Of a stretch of DNA of 64,000 nt, positions 1-8,004 are shown one piece after another. The DNA lies in assembly GCF_002723955.1 (NCBI RefSeq), contig NZ_BEWN01000002.1, forward strand, positions 496,001 to 560,000. Direction: 5' to 3'. Source of the stretch: Gluconobacter frateurii (GTDB taxonomy: Bacteria; Pseudomonadota; Alphaproteobacteria; Acetobacterales; Acetobacteraceae). Position numbers and translations under genes: made by a program. The notes beneath the pieces were generated by a model. It was not told the DNA's origin, ran no database searches, and was given only the letters and a program-made list of their open reading frames with translations. Positions within the stretch are counted from its first letter, which is position 1; every line of letters starts with the position of its first letter.

Positions 1-156
1 CTGATGCTTGGACGCTATCTGATCCGTGGACTGGCCGGGGTAACGGACCTGCAGGAAGGTCGGAAATGGCTGGAGCACGCCAAAGCCCAGGGAATTGCGG
101 ATGCTGAAGCAGAACTCGTCAATCTTGATGCGGCGGAGCCTGATGAGGATGATTGA
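1..156 (+). CDS. Sel1-repeat protein, C-terminal fragment (partial)
   Basis: The window opens inside a reading frame that gives 51 residues before a TGA at 154-156. The fragment contains a Sel1-like unit (LGRYLIRGLAG, then GRKWLEHAKAQGIADAEAEL) followed by an acidic tail ending EPDEDD. Sel1 repeats are TPR-like helical pairs used for protein-protein contacts. Only the last repeat is visible, so the number of repeats, any signal peptide and the start are unknown. The stop lies 6 bases before the GTG of the large glycosyltransferase, which suggests co-transcription. A role in polysaccharide assembly or glycosylation is inferred only from that neighbour. Confidence 0.6.
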   Translation: MMLGRYLIRGLAGVTDLQEGRKWLEHAKAQGIADAEAELVNLDAAEPDEDD

Positions 157-162
157 TCCGGC

Positions 163-3117
163 GTGACGTCCGACCAGAAGCATCCTGATCTCACAGGAAC
201 CACATCCAGCGCGGCTTTTAGTGGATATGGGCACGAAGTAACTCCCGAAGAGCGGGCCGAATGGCGGGAAGTCATGAGCGCCCGTGCGCAAGCGGCCTTT
301 CAACGGGGGCAGGATGCAATTCATGCCGGGGACTTGCAGGATGGCGTGTTCTGGCTGGAACGTGCCGAGAGGATGGCGCGGCAGAGCCCTAATGTCATCT
401 GGGCTTTGGCGATTGCTTTTCTGAACGTGGGACGCGTTCCGGACTGTCTGAAACGGATGGAGCGGCTTTACGGCAAATATGGTCTGCGGGAAGCGGCATT
501 TCTGTCAGTTGTCTGTCTTGTTCGACTGAATGAAACGACAGAGGCAACGTCCAGACTGGGGGCCGCATTATCGAAATTCCATATCCTGCCTGAGTTGAGG
601 CAATTGGCCGCACAACTGTCTCAAGCAACAGGACTACAAGGCTGGTGTACGGCTTCCAATGCTGGTTGGGTGGATGTGGAGGCATCTGGCAGCGTCCGGG
701 TGCTTCTTGATGGGGTAGAAATCGGACGGGGTAATTGCGGGCGCTATACGTTTCCGGAGGGCTGGCGAACCGCGCGGCGTCTGGAGGTTCGTGCTGGTCG
801 CAAGCATGCACTCGGGAGCCCGATTGATCTTCAGGCACTGATGCGTTGTGAATCGCTGGTGCGCGCAACGGCCAGAGGGTTAGAAGGATGGCTGTGGTTT
901 CCCTCAGAGCCAGAGCATGTCCCGTCCATTACCCTTTGGGATGGCAGGGTCATATTGGTGCCAGAGTTCGCGCCAGATGTGGACAGTGATGTTCCGCTGT
1001 CCAGGCCGCGTTCCTTCCTTCTTGATAAGAGCTTCACACCAAAAGGCGACTGTGGACCGCTCGTACTTCAGGACGAGCACGGGAGATCTCTCACGGGTGC
1101 ACCAGTAGATCCTGTGGTCGGACGACTCGTGTCTGGGAAGGGTAAACTTCCAAGACGTTTGTATCCAGTTCCTGTGAAATCCTGGGCTCACCGACCACGA
1201 GACGCCAGGATAACCACCGGATGTGCGGTCGTCATTCCTGTTTATCGTGATCTGGCAGGAACCACGGCCTGTTTGCGCAGTGTTCTGGAGACAGTGCCGC
1301 CGGGCATCGAAATCATTGTTGTAGATGATGCGACGCCGGAACCGAAGCTGGCCGATTTTCTGGATAATCTGGTGCAGGACAGTAAAATTACGCTTGTCCG
1401 GCATAAGTCCAATCAGGGGTTTCCGGCCTCGGCAAATGACGGAATGCGTCTGACAGCAGGCCGGGATGTTATCCTGCTGAACAGCGACACACTTGTATCT
1501 CCAGGGTGGATCGAGCGTCTGCGAGCGAGGCTGGCTTTCACGGATGTCGGGACTGTCACGCCTTTTTCAAACGATGCGAGTATTCTGTCCTATCCTTCCG
1601 TCGATGCGGAAAACGCTGTGCCTGATCAAGTCGAAGCGCGGAAACTGGATCTTCTGTGTCAGGCTCTCTTTTCGCGGGAAGAGGTGTGCATTGATCTGCC
1701 GACCGGAAATGGTTTCTGCATGGCGATTTCGGCTGAATGTCTGGCAGATACGGGGCTTTTCAGAGAAGACCTGTTTGCACAGGGTTATGGTGAGGAGAAT
1801 GACTTCTGTCTCCGAGCGTCAGCACAAGGATACCGGCATTTCCCAGCCCCCGATGTCTATGTGGCTCACATTGGGTCCACATCATTCGGGAGTAGTCGCA
1901 AAGCCCTGATGGGGCGTAATCTCGAAATTCTGAATGCCTTGCATCCGGGATACGATGAGAAGGTCGCCGAATTCATTGAAAGTGATCCACTCAGAGATTT
2001 CCGGCGGCAGATGGATCTGTCTCGGATGGATGATCTACGGGAAGAGCGTTCTTCCATCCTGTTGATCCAGCATGATGCGGGCGGTGGCGTAGGGCGTGTC
2101 GTCCGTCAGCGTGCGGAGATGTTTGAACAGCAGGATTTTCTGGCTCTGGCCCTTCGGCCAACATTCCTGGGCTGCAAATTGGAGTGGCCGTTGGAGAAGG
2201 AGAACTCTTTCCCGAATCTGGAGTTCACCCTTCCTGAAGAACTGCCGTTTTTGATTGCCGCCCTGTCACGGCTGAAAATCCATAGTATCGAGTGGCATCA
2301 TCTCGTGGGGCACGCGCCCTGTATTCGTACGCTTCATGAGGAATTGCGTGTGCCTTATGATGTGTTTGTCCACGATCATATCTGGTTCTGTCCGCGCATT
2401 TCGCTGCTGGATGGACATGGCCGCTATTGCGGAGAGCCGGATGTGGCAGGTTGTGAGACATGTATTGCGACATGGGGCAGTTATCTGGGAGAAAACCTCA
2501 AGGTTTCGGAGCTTGTGCTTCGGTCCGGGCAGGAGTTCGGCCGGGCTAACAGGTTAATGGTGCCCTCTCGCGATACTGCTCAAAGAATGGCGCGACATTT
2601 CCCTCAGAATCATTTTGTACCTGTCCCTCTCGAGGATGATCCCGTCCTTTTGTCAAATGTTTCAGGACAAAAGAGGGAAGTTTCTGGACGCCCTCTGCGG
2701 ATTTGTGTCGTAGGTGGGCTAAGTCGCTGGAAAGGATATGATATTCTGCTGGCGATGGCAGAATGCGTACGAAGCCTGTCGCTTCCAGTCGAGTTTGTTC
2801 TGGTGGGACATACGCCCGACGATGAAACTTTGATTGCAGCCGGGGTCAAGGTAACGGGAGAGTATCGGGAAGACGAGGCGCTGGACCTCATTCGTGAACA
2901 GAATGCCGACATTGGGTTTATTCCCTCTGTTTCTCCTGAGACCTGGTGCTACGCACTTGGAGTATTATGGAAAAGCGGCCTAGAGGTTCTGTGTTTCGAT
3001 ATTGGGGCGCAGTCCGAGCGAGTGCGTTTCAGTGGTGTGGGAGCGGTAGTCCCACTCGGGATGCCTGTCGAATTTCTTGTTAGTTTTATTTTGCGCCGCT
3101 GGGGGCCAGTAAGTTGA
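163..3117 (+). CDS. Multidomain glycosyltransferase (helical N-terminus + GT2 + GT4-like)
   Basis: Encodes 984 aa from a GTG. The N-terminal 150 or so residues look TPR-like (FQRGQDAIHAGDLQDGVFWLERAERMA). Two short beta-rich modules follow: one around residues 170-220 with VRVLLDGVEIG and one around 240-310 with GLEGWLWF. A GT-A fold GT2 domain runs from about 356 to 600, with VVIPVYRD, VVDDATPEP and the acidic motif LLNSDTLV near 439. From about 635 the sequence resembles a GT-B glycosyltransferase (GGGVGRVVRQRAE, then GGLSRWKGYDILL near 851). It is probably cytoplasmic and adds two sugars to a surface polysaccharide, or glycosylates a protein such as flagellin. Substrates cannot be read from the sequence. 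No frameshift is seen; fusion of two transferases to accessory modules is the notable feature. Confidence 0.8.
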   Translation: MTSDQKHPDLTGTTSSAAFSGYGHEVTPEERAEWREVMSARAQAAFQRGQDAIHAGDLQDGVFWLERAERMARQSPNVIWALAIAFLNVGRVPDCLKRMERLYGKYGLREAAFLSVVCLVRLNETTEATSRLGAALSKFHILPELRQLAAQLSQATGLQGWCTASNAGWVDVEASGSVRVLLDGVEIGRGNCGRYTFPEGWRTARRLEVRAGRKHALGSPIDLQALMRCESLVRATARGLEGWLWFPSEPEHVPSITLWDGRVILVPEFAPDVDSDVPLSRPRSFLLDKSFTPKGDCGPLVLQDEHGRSLTGAPVDPVVGRLVSGKGKLPRRLYPVPVKSWAHRPRDARITTGCAVVIPVYRDLAGTTACLRSVLETVPPGIEIIVVDDATPEPKLADFLDNLVQDSKITLVRHKSNQGFPASANDGMRLTAGRDVILLNSDTLVSPGWIERLRARLAFTDVGTVTPFSNDASILSYPSVDAENAVPDQVEARKLDLLCQALFSREEVCIDLPTGNGFCMAISAECLADTGLFREDLFAQGYGEENDFCLRASAQGYRHFPAPDVYVAHIGSTSFGSSRKALMGRNLEILNALHPGYDEKVAEFIESDPLRDFRRQMDLSRMDDLREERSSILLIQHDAGGGVGRVVRQRAEMFEQQDFLALALRPTFLGCKLEWPLEKENSFPNLEFTLPEELPFLIAALSRLKIHSIEWHHLVGHAPCIRTLHEELRVPYDVFVHDHIWFCPRISLLDGHGRYCGEPDVAGCETCIATWGSYLGENLKVSELVLRSGQEFGRANRLMVPSRDTAQRMARHFPQNHFVPVPLEDDPVLLSNVSGQKREVSGRPLRICVVGGLSRWKGYDILLAMAECVRSLSLPVEFVLVGHTPDDETLIAAGVKVTGEYREDEALDLIREQNADIGFIPSVSPETWCYALGVLWKSGLEVLCFDIGAQSERVRFSGVGAVVPLGMPVEFLVSFILRRWGPVS

Positions 3118-3251
3118 AGTGAACGGGGTTTACGCTTCGACTGGAAAGGGTAAATATAACCCAGAAACAATGCCTGTCTTGAACTGGCTGCCATAGCCGC
3201 TGGGCTTGAAAAGTTTTTCCTCCCGTACTGCGGGAACAAGTGGAGTAGGGA

Positions 3252-4163
3252 ATGTCAAAGACGGCTGAAGCACCAACGCAGAACCGGGTGATTGACCTCA
3301 AGTCTGGCGCTCACATGATGGTTCTCGATGCTGGAATTTTCTGCATCTTTCATGCCGCGGGACAGCCAGACCCTGGACCTGCGGGGCTTCCGGGTGTTCG
3401 GATCTCCCGGGCTCCGGGTACCCCGCCAGGAATCGTAACGGTCAGCACATTTGAAGAAGACGGCTGGATTGGGGGTGCCAACGGGGCGGCTCTGGTCCGT
3501 ATCACGCGTGGTCCTGCAGCCGTTCTTGTGACCACGTATCAGGAGCCGGGTAGCCCACACGACGCGCCAAAGATTCAAGTGGCGCAGCTTGCCGGCCCGA
3601 CATCTGTCAGTCCCGCTTCTGTTGCTGTCGCGCAGCCTGCACAGAAAGCCGCTGATCTGTCGGCCGCTCCGGCTGAAATTTCTGCTCATGTTCAGCGTGT
3701 TGGTGACGTCGCAGCACCGATCGGTGAATGGATGGGAACGCCCGGAAGCCAGTCATGGATCGAAGGTTTTGCCATTGCTCCGAAAAGCAGCATTCCTGCT
3801 TCTGACATTGAATATCAGGCAGTTCTGGGTAAGGGGTGGCTCTCTCCATGGTCTGAAGGGGGGCAGTATTGTGGCTCCCGTGGTATGGCGCTCCCTATTC
3901 TCGGCCTGCGCGTCCGCCTGAAGGGTGCATCGGCAGAAACGCATCACATTCGTCTGTCGTCCACTTTTACGGATGGCTCGCGCCTTGGTCCGCTCGACGG
4001 GACCGACGCGCTGGAAGCAGAAAGCCTCGCACCGCTGGAAGCCTTTCTGCTTGAAATCATCCCGAACGAGGGTGCTGAAGCTCCTGCTGCAAAAAGCGTG
4101 AAGACTTCCCGCGCCAAGTCGACAAAAGCGCCGGCAAAGCGCAAATCTGCGTCAGCAGACTGA
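3252..4163 (+). CDS. Hypothetical protein between glycosyltransferase genes
   Basis: Encodes 303 aa and I do not recognise the family. The ATG is preceded by a good SD (GGAGTAGGG). No signal peptide or membrane segment is visible. The N-terminal half (residues 10-115) is glycine- and valine-rich and looks like a beta domain (GVRISRAPGTPPG, GWIGGANGAALVRITRG). A low-complexity Ala/Pro linker follows. The second half (about 155-270) looks like a second beta domain containing IEGFAIAPKS and a tryptophan/glycine-rich stretch (GKGWLSPWSEGGQYCGSRG). The C-terminus is a Lys/Ala/Ser-rich basic tail. Being flanked by two glycosyltransferases suggests a role in glycan assembly, perhaps as a binding or scaffold protein, but no catalytic motif supports an enzyme call. 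Confidence 0.6.
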   Translation: MSKTAEAPTQNRVIDLKSGAHMMVLDAGIFCIFHAAGQPDPGPAGLPGVRISRAPGTPPGIVTVSTFEEDGWIGGANGAALVRITRGPAAVLVTTYQEPGSPHDAPKIQVAQLAGPTSVSPASVAVAQPAQKAADLSAAPAEISAHVQRVGDVAAPIGEWMGTPGSQSWIEGFAIAPKSSIPASDIEYQAVLGKGWLSPWSEGGQYCGSRGMALPILGLRVRLKGASAETHHIRLSSTFTDGSRLGPLDGTDALEAESLAPLEAFLLEIIPNEGAEAPAAKSVKTSRAKSTKAPAKRKSASAD

Positions 4164-4289
4164 TCTTGAATGGAGACTGGCTGCCTGAATGGGGAGCCAG
4201 GTTTCTCTGACTTTCAAAGATCAGGGAAGAGAAAAGCATTAGCTTTTTCAACCCTGAATCCAGGCACTCTTTAACGACCGGAATTTGGT

Positions 4290-5525
4290 GTGCGGTATCT
4301 CTTTGTCCATCAGAATTTTCCCGGTCAGTTTCTGCATTTTGTGCGTCACCTCCATGAGCAGGGGGGGCACGAAATCGTCTTTATTTCCGAAGCAAACGCA
4401 GGAGAAATTCCTGGAGTAAGGCGTGCTATCTACCGGGTGCCGCGTTTGCCTTCGTCTTCAACGCACCCGCATCTGCGGGAATTTGAATATGGACTTCTGC
4501 GCGCTGAGGCAGTCGCGACGGCAGCCAAGACGCTCAAAGGCCTTGGATATGTGCCGGATATCATCATCGGACATCATGGCTGGGGCGAGCTTCTGAACCT
4601 CGTGGATGTTTTTCCCGGCTGCCCGATTTTGGGATATTTTGAATTTTTTTATCACACTGATCGAAACGACGTCGGGTTCGATCCTGAGTTTCCGCCTGGC
4701 CCGGATCTGGCGGCGGCTGTCCGGGTAAAAAATGCCATAAATCTTCAGGCGCTTTCTTTGCCAAATGGCTATGGTCAGACCCCCACACAGTTTCAGAAAT
4801 CCACATATCCCGGCTGGGCGCAGGACAGGATTTCCCTTTTGCGGGAAGGCGTAAATCTTGAGCTTTGCCAGCCAGATGCTCAGGCACGTCGCCGTAATCT
4901 GGTCATCAATGGGGTGAAAATTTCCCCTCGTGATGCACTCGTGACTTATGTCGCGCGTAACCTTGAGCCTTATCGTGGCTTCCATAGTGTCATGCGTGCT
5001 CTTCCGCGTATTCTCACTGAGCGGCAGGACGCGCAAATCATTCTGGTTGGCGGAGATCAGGTCAGCTATGGTGCGCCGCCTCCGGACCGCGGAAGCTGGA
5101 AAGACATCATGCTCAAGGAGCTGGAAGGGAAACTGGATCTCAGTCGGGTGCATTTCGTCGGCAAAGTTGCTTACGACGATTTTCGCAGCCTGCTCAAGCG
5201 CTCGGACGCCCATCTGTATCTGACTTATCCTTTTGTCGCGTCGTGGTCCTTGCGAGAGGCCATGGCAACAGGCTGCCCGATCATCGGAAGTGATACGGCT
5301 CCGGTTAGCGAATTTATTACTGATGGTGTGACAGGCCGTCTTGTTCCATTCCTGGAGCCAGACCGGATTGCCGAGGTGGTCCTGGAATTACTGGAAGACC
5401 GAAAACAGGCTCGCCGCCTTGGGCAGGGTGCCAGGGGATATGCAGAGGCTGAACTGTCTCTGCAGGATTATCTAGAGCGATATGACAGGCTGGTAGAACA
5501 GGTTGTCAGCAGGCATAGCTGCTGA
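4290..5525 (+). CDS. GT4-family glycosyltransferase
   Basis: Encodes 411 aa from a GTG with no strong SD. The N-terminus RYLFVHQNFPGQFLHF is typical of the N-terminal domain of a GT4 subgroup. The C-terminal GT-B half has VTYVARNLEPYRGF near residue 225, ILVGGDQVSYG, VHFVGKVAYDDF and the nucleotide-sugar signature region SLREAMATGCPIIGSD with TAPVSEFI near 330-345. It probably transfers a sugar from an NDP-sugar onto a lipid- or protein-linked acceptor at the cytoplasmic face. It lies 126 bases after the 303-aa orphan, in a gap with only a weak CTGGCT/AGCCAG stem. Donor and acceptor are unknown. Confidence 0.8.
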   Translation: MRYLFVHQNFPGQFLHFVRHLHEQGGHEIVFISEANAGEIPGVRRAIYRVPRLPSSSTHPHLREFEYGLLRAEAVATAAKTLKGLGYVPDIIIGHHGWGELLNLVDVFPGCPILGYFEFFYHTDRNDVGFDPEFPPGPDLAAAVRVKNAINLQALSLPNGYGQTPTQFQKSTYPGWAQDRISLLREGVNLELCQPDAQARRRNLVINGVKISPRDALVTYVARNLEPYRGFHSVMRALPRILTERQDAQIILVGGDQVSYGAPPPDRGSWKDIMLKELEGKLDLSRVHFVGKVAYDDFRSLLKRSDAHLYLTYPFVASWSLREAMATGCPIIGSDTAPVSEFITDGVTGRLVPFLEPDRIAEVVLELLEDRKQARRLGQGARGYAEAELSLQDYLERYDRLVEQVVSRHSC

Positions 5526-5544
5526 CAATTTTCAATCGGCTATA

Positions 5545-6702
5545 TCAATGATGGTGCCATGAACCACTGGCATTTTTATAATGGACTTCATACTCTTCTA
5601 CAAAGTCATTGAAGCGATCCTGATTGTCTATGGAAACATCAGGAAGTTCTTCCCCGTGATTAACTTTCTGGAATATCGTCCGACTGACGGCTCGATTTAA
5701 AACACCTGGTCCTGTCTTGAAGGCAATATACAGGCCGGGGTGGCGGAAAGTATTGGCCCATGCTGTTAGAAGAGCATTTGAAATAATGGGGTGACTGGGG
5801 GCAGCGCCAAAAAAATCATTATGCAAGACGAAGTTGTGTGTGGTGAACAACTGGCAACTGGTAGGAACGAAGGCAAGATGGTCCCACGCATCATCAGATT
5901 TGATACGAAGGTCTGCATCAAGCCACCAGCCACCTTTGGCTGCAATGACATGCAACCGCAGAAGATCTGCGGCTTCTGCAGGATGCCGGGCTTGCTGGAA
6001 AAATTCGCAGGCTTCCCTGCCGTAATTTTCATACATCCACTGTGAAGCACTCTCATGGTCGAAGACGGTGAAATCCTCGCCTATAAGGTCTTGATGATAC
6101 TGAATATTTTCTCTGATTTCTAAAGGAGGATTACGATCCCAGTACATATAAAGATGATGCGGAATATTACAGTTTTTGTTGGACTTTTTCCCTGTATCCA
6201 GAGATTGCAACCACAACAAGGCTATTTCCAGATATAGCCTGTCTATTTCTTCTCCAGAATGAAAACCTTCATATGTATTACCAATAAGCTTTAGGCTTTT
6301 CTCAAAATCTTTCTCTCGCCATGCAGTGTTTACGCCACGAATATAATTTGCAAACGACGGTTCGATATTTTCAAGTTCTTGTATCTCTTCGGGAGGTAGG
6401 GGGAGGGATGCTTTCAGAAGACAAAGAAGGCGGACTTGAAGGAGAGACTGCGCCAGCGGGTACTCAGTCTGGCTTTTGGTATGGAGTTCAAAGGCCCGGC
6501 GGTAAAAAGAAGATGCTTCTCGAACATTGCTGTGGATATGAAGAATATTGGCAATTGCGAAGGCATGTTCGACCGTATCGGCCCCATGTCTCTCCAGATA
6601 GGCAATAGCCTGATCATCATGCGCAAGATCGTCTGTCGTGAAAGAAGGTGGTTCTTGATGATTGTTTTCAGTATTTTCACTCATGTTCCACGACTTCTTC
6701 AT
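5545..6702 (-). CDS. DXD-motif glycosyltransferase (GT32-like) with helical N-terminus
   Basis: Encodes 385 aa. Residues 30-150 look like TPR or helical repeats (ADTVEHAFAIANILHIHSNV). From about 180 the protein resembles DXD sugar-binding transferases: PHHLYMYWDRNPP, HPAEAADLLRLHVIAAKGG, then WWLDADLRI carrying the DXD. ATG 6684 is an alternative start, since neither start has a clear SD. The gene is visibly richer in A and T than its neighbours, with codons such as AAA, ATA and TTT more common, which suggests acquisition from elsewhere. It is convergent with the GT4 gene (19 bases between stops). Family assignment is good to the level of DXD glycosyltransferase; the substrate is unknown. 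Confidence 0.72.
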   Translation of the reverse strand: MKKSWNMSENTENNHQEPPSFTTDDLAHDDQAIAYLERHGADTVEHAFAIANILHIHSNVREASSFYRRAFELHTKSQTEYPLAQSLLQVRLLCLLKASLPLPPEEIQELENIEPSFANYIRGVNTAWREKDFEKSLKLIGNTYEGFHSGEEIDRLYLEIALLWLQSLDTGKKSNKNCNIPHHLYMYWDRNPPLEIRENIQYHQDLIGEDFTVFDHESASQWMYENYGREACEFFQQARHPAEAADLLRLHVIAAKGGWWLDADLRIKSDDAWDHLAFVPTSCQLFTTHNFVLHNDFFGAAPSHPIISNALLTAWANTFRHPGLYIAFKTGPGVLNRAVSRTIFQKVNHGEELPDVSIDNQDRFNDFVEEYEVHYKNASGSWHHH

Positions 6703-6899
6703 ATTTCATTAGAAATTGACAAAATCTTATCTAGAAACCTTTTTGATTGCCAGTGCTTCATTGTGAAAGCCTACCCGGCAACGAAAGTGATAATGGACAA
6801 CGACACATTCCATGGCCCTGACAGGTATGATAACGTTTCTATCATAGAGAATTACAGATACATCTGCGTCGCTGAGTAGATGTAACAGGAGTGGTCTGA

Positions 6900-7319
6900 A
6901 TGTCTTTCGAAATGCTTCCTGGCTTGCGTGACATCGTACATCGCTGGGTGGTGAAGAAAGATCCTACCCAGATGCCGTTGCGCTTGACCGACGAAGATAT
7001 CGAAGCCCTTGCAAAGGCGAGTATTGAGACGCTGCGACAGCGTGCTGTTGGAGGTCAGGCCTCAGAATGGGGTAATCTTCAGAAGCTGACAGGCTCTTGG
7101 ATTGTGCAGCGTGAGAGGGGGCAGATGCCCTTTGCCCTCACGACTGAAGAGTTACAGGGCTTTGTCAGGCTGGCGCTGGAGGGTTTGGTGACGCCAGTTA
7201 GGGTTCCAGCTGAGAGGCAGGATATTCCAGAAAGCCCTACTGAAGTTATTCGAAATATTGAGACTTTGGATATGGACGCATTTCGTTTTGCCAGAGAGCA
7301 TCTCGCCCGCTGTCTCTAA
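6900..7319 (+). CDS. Hypothetical 139-aa protein
   Basis: An SD (CAGGAG) lies about 10 bases upstream of the ATG. The protein is soluble, mostly helical and without cysteines, signal peptide or membrane segments. It contains an imperfect internal duplication: WVVKKDPTQMPLRLTDEDIEAL (about 17-38) resembles WIVQRERGQMPFALTTEELQGF (about 68-89). Each copy has a tryptophan, a charged stretch, QMP, a Leu-Thr and an acidic helix. I do not recognise the family. It sits in an AT-rich pocket between the DXD transferase and dps, divergent from the transferase, and is followed by a strong hairpin terminator. Confidence 0.55.
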   Translation: MSFEMLPGLRDIVHRWVVKKDPTQMPLRLTDEDIEALAKASIETLRQRAVGGQASEWGNLQKLTGSWIVQRERGQMPFALTTEELQGFVRLALEGLVTPVRVPAERQDIPESPTEVIRNIETLDMDAFRFAREHLARCL

Positions 7320-7353
7320 AAGAGCATACAATCTTTTTTTGAATAAGCATAAA

Positions 7354-7381
7354 AAAACGAGGCAGATTGCTGCCTCGTTTT
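7354..7381. terminator. Bidirectional rho-independent terminator
   Basis: Perfect 12-bp stem AAAACGAGGCAG / CTGCCTCGTTTT with loop ATTG, with A-runs on one side and T-runs on the other. It separates the 139-aa gene (plus) from dps (minus) and can serve both. Confidence 0.85.
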
Positions 7382-7407
7382 CTATCCATTTTGGAAGCGG
7401 TTGCTAA

Positions 7408-7947
7408 TCAGCTACGCTTGCCATCATGGTCGCCATCACGCATCTGGCCTGTGGGTTCCTGAACGTGCGCCTCAAGGAACCAGAGATGCTTGTCGAGCCC
7501 ACGGGAAACTTCCGTGAACAGATCGGAAGTATCATCGTCGCCGGCTTCATCCGTGATCTTGATGGCTTCACGAACGTTGTTGGCAACAGTCGCATAGCGA
7601 TCAATCAGAGCCGCGATATGATCTGCAACCCGGTAAATATCGGTTGGATAAGGCGTGCAGTTGCTGTTCTTTGCAACAGCCTGCACGGTCCCGTACGCTG
7701 TGCCGCCCAGTTGCGTTGCGCGTTCTGCCGTGGTGTCGACGAAGTCGTCAATGCTGGAGCGGAAGCCATCCAGCATTTCGTGTACGCCGATGAACTGCGG
7801 GCCCTTGAGATTCCAGTGAGCCTGCTTGGTGATCAGGGCAAGATCAATAAGATCTGCCAGTCGGGCATTCAGCGTCTCGATGGAGACGCTTTTGGTGTTG
7901 TCTGCCGTGTTGTTCTGCGTGACATGACGGTTGGACTTTGTAGCCAC
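7408..7947 (-). CDS. dps: Dps-family DNA-protection ferritin
   Basis: Translation from the GTG at 7947 gives 179 aa. I chose this start because a textbook AGGAG lies 7 bases upstream; a longer frame to 7989 lacks one. The family signature is clear: ITKQAHWNLKGPQFIGVHEMLDGF then DDFVDTTAERATQLGG supply the His, Asp and Glu ligands of the inter-subunit ferroxidase site. A glutamate/aspartate-rich C-terminal helix ends DHDGKRS. Dps dodecamers bind DNA and oxidise Fe(II) with peroxide, protecting DNA in stationary phase or oxidative stress. The length matches the family. No OxyR or other operator was identified. Confidence 0.93.
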   Translation of the reverse strand: MATKSNRHVTQNNTADNTKSVSIETLNARLADLIDLALITKQAHWNLKGPQFIGVHEMLDGFRSSIDDFVDTTAERATQLGGTAYGTVQAVAKNSNCTPYPTDIYRVADHIAALIDRYATVANNVREAIKITDEAGDDDTSDLFTEVSRGLDKHLWFLEAHVQEPTGQMRDGDHDGKRS

Positions 7948-8004
7948 GATAAATCTCCTGAAACAGGGTTCGTTATCCAGAAACGCCAAATTCCCAAATG
8001 GGTT

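Noticed and set aside
4164-4289. Terminator between the 303-aa gene and the GT4
   Set aside because: Only a 6-bp CTGGCT/AGCCAG stem with a 12-base loop and a poor U-tract was found, too weak to call.
4458-5213. 251-residue minus-strand frame within the GT4 gene
   Set aside because: No SD, no domain motif and antisense to a clear glycosyltransferase.
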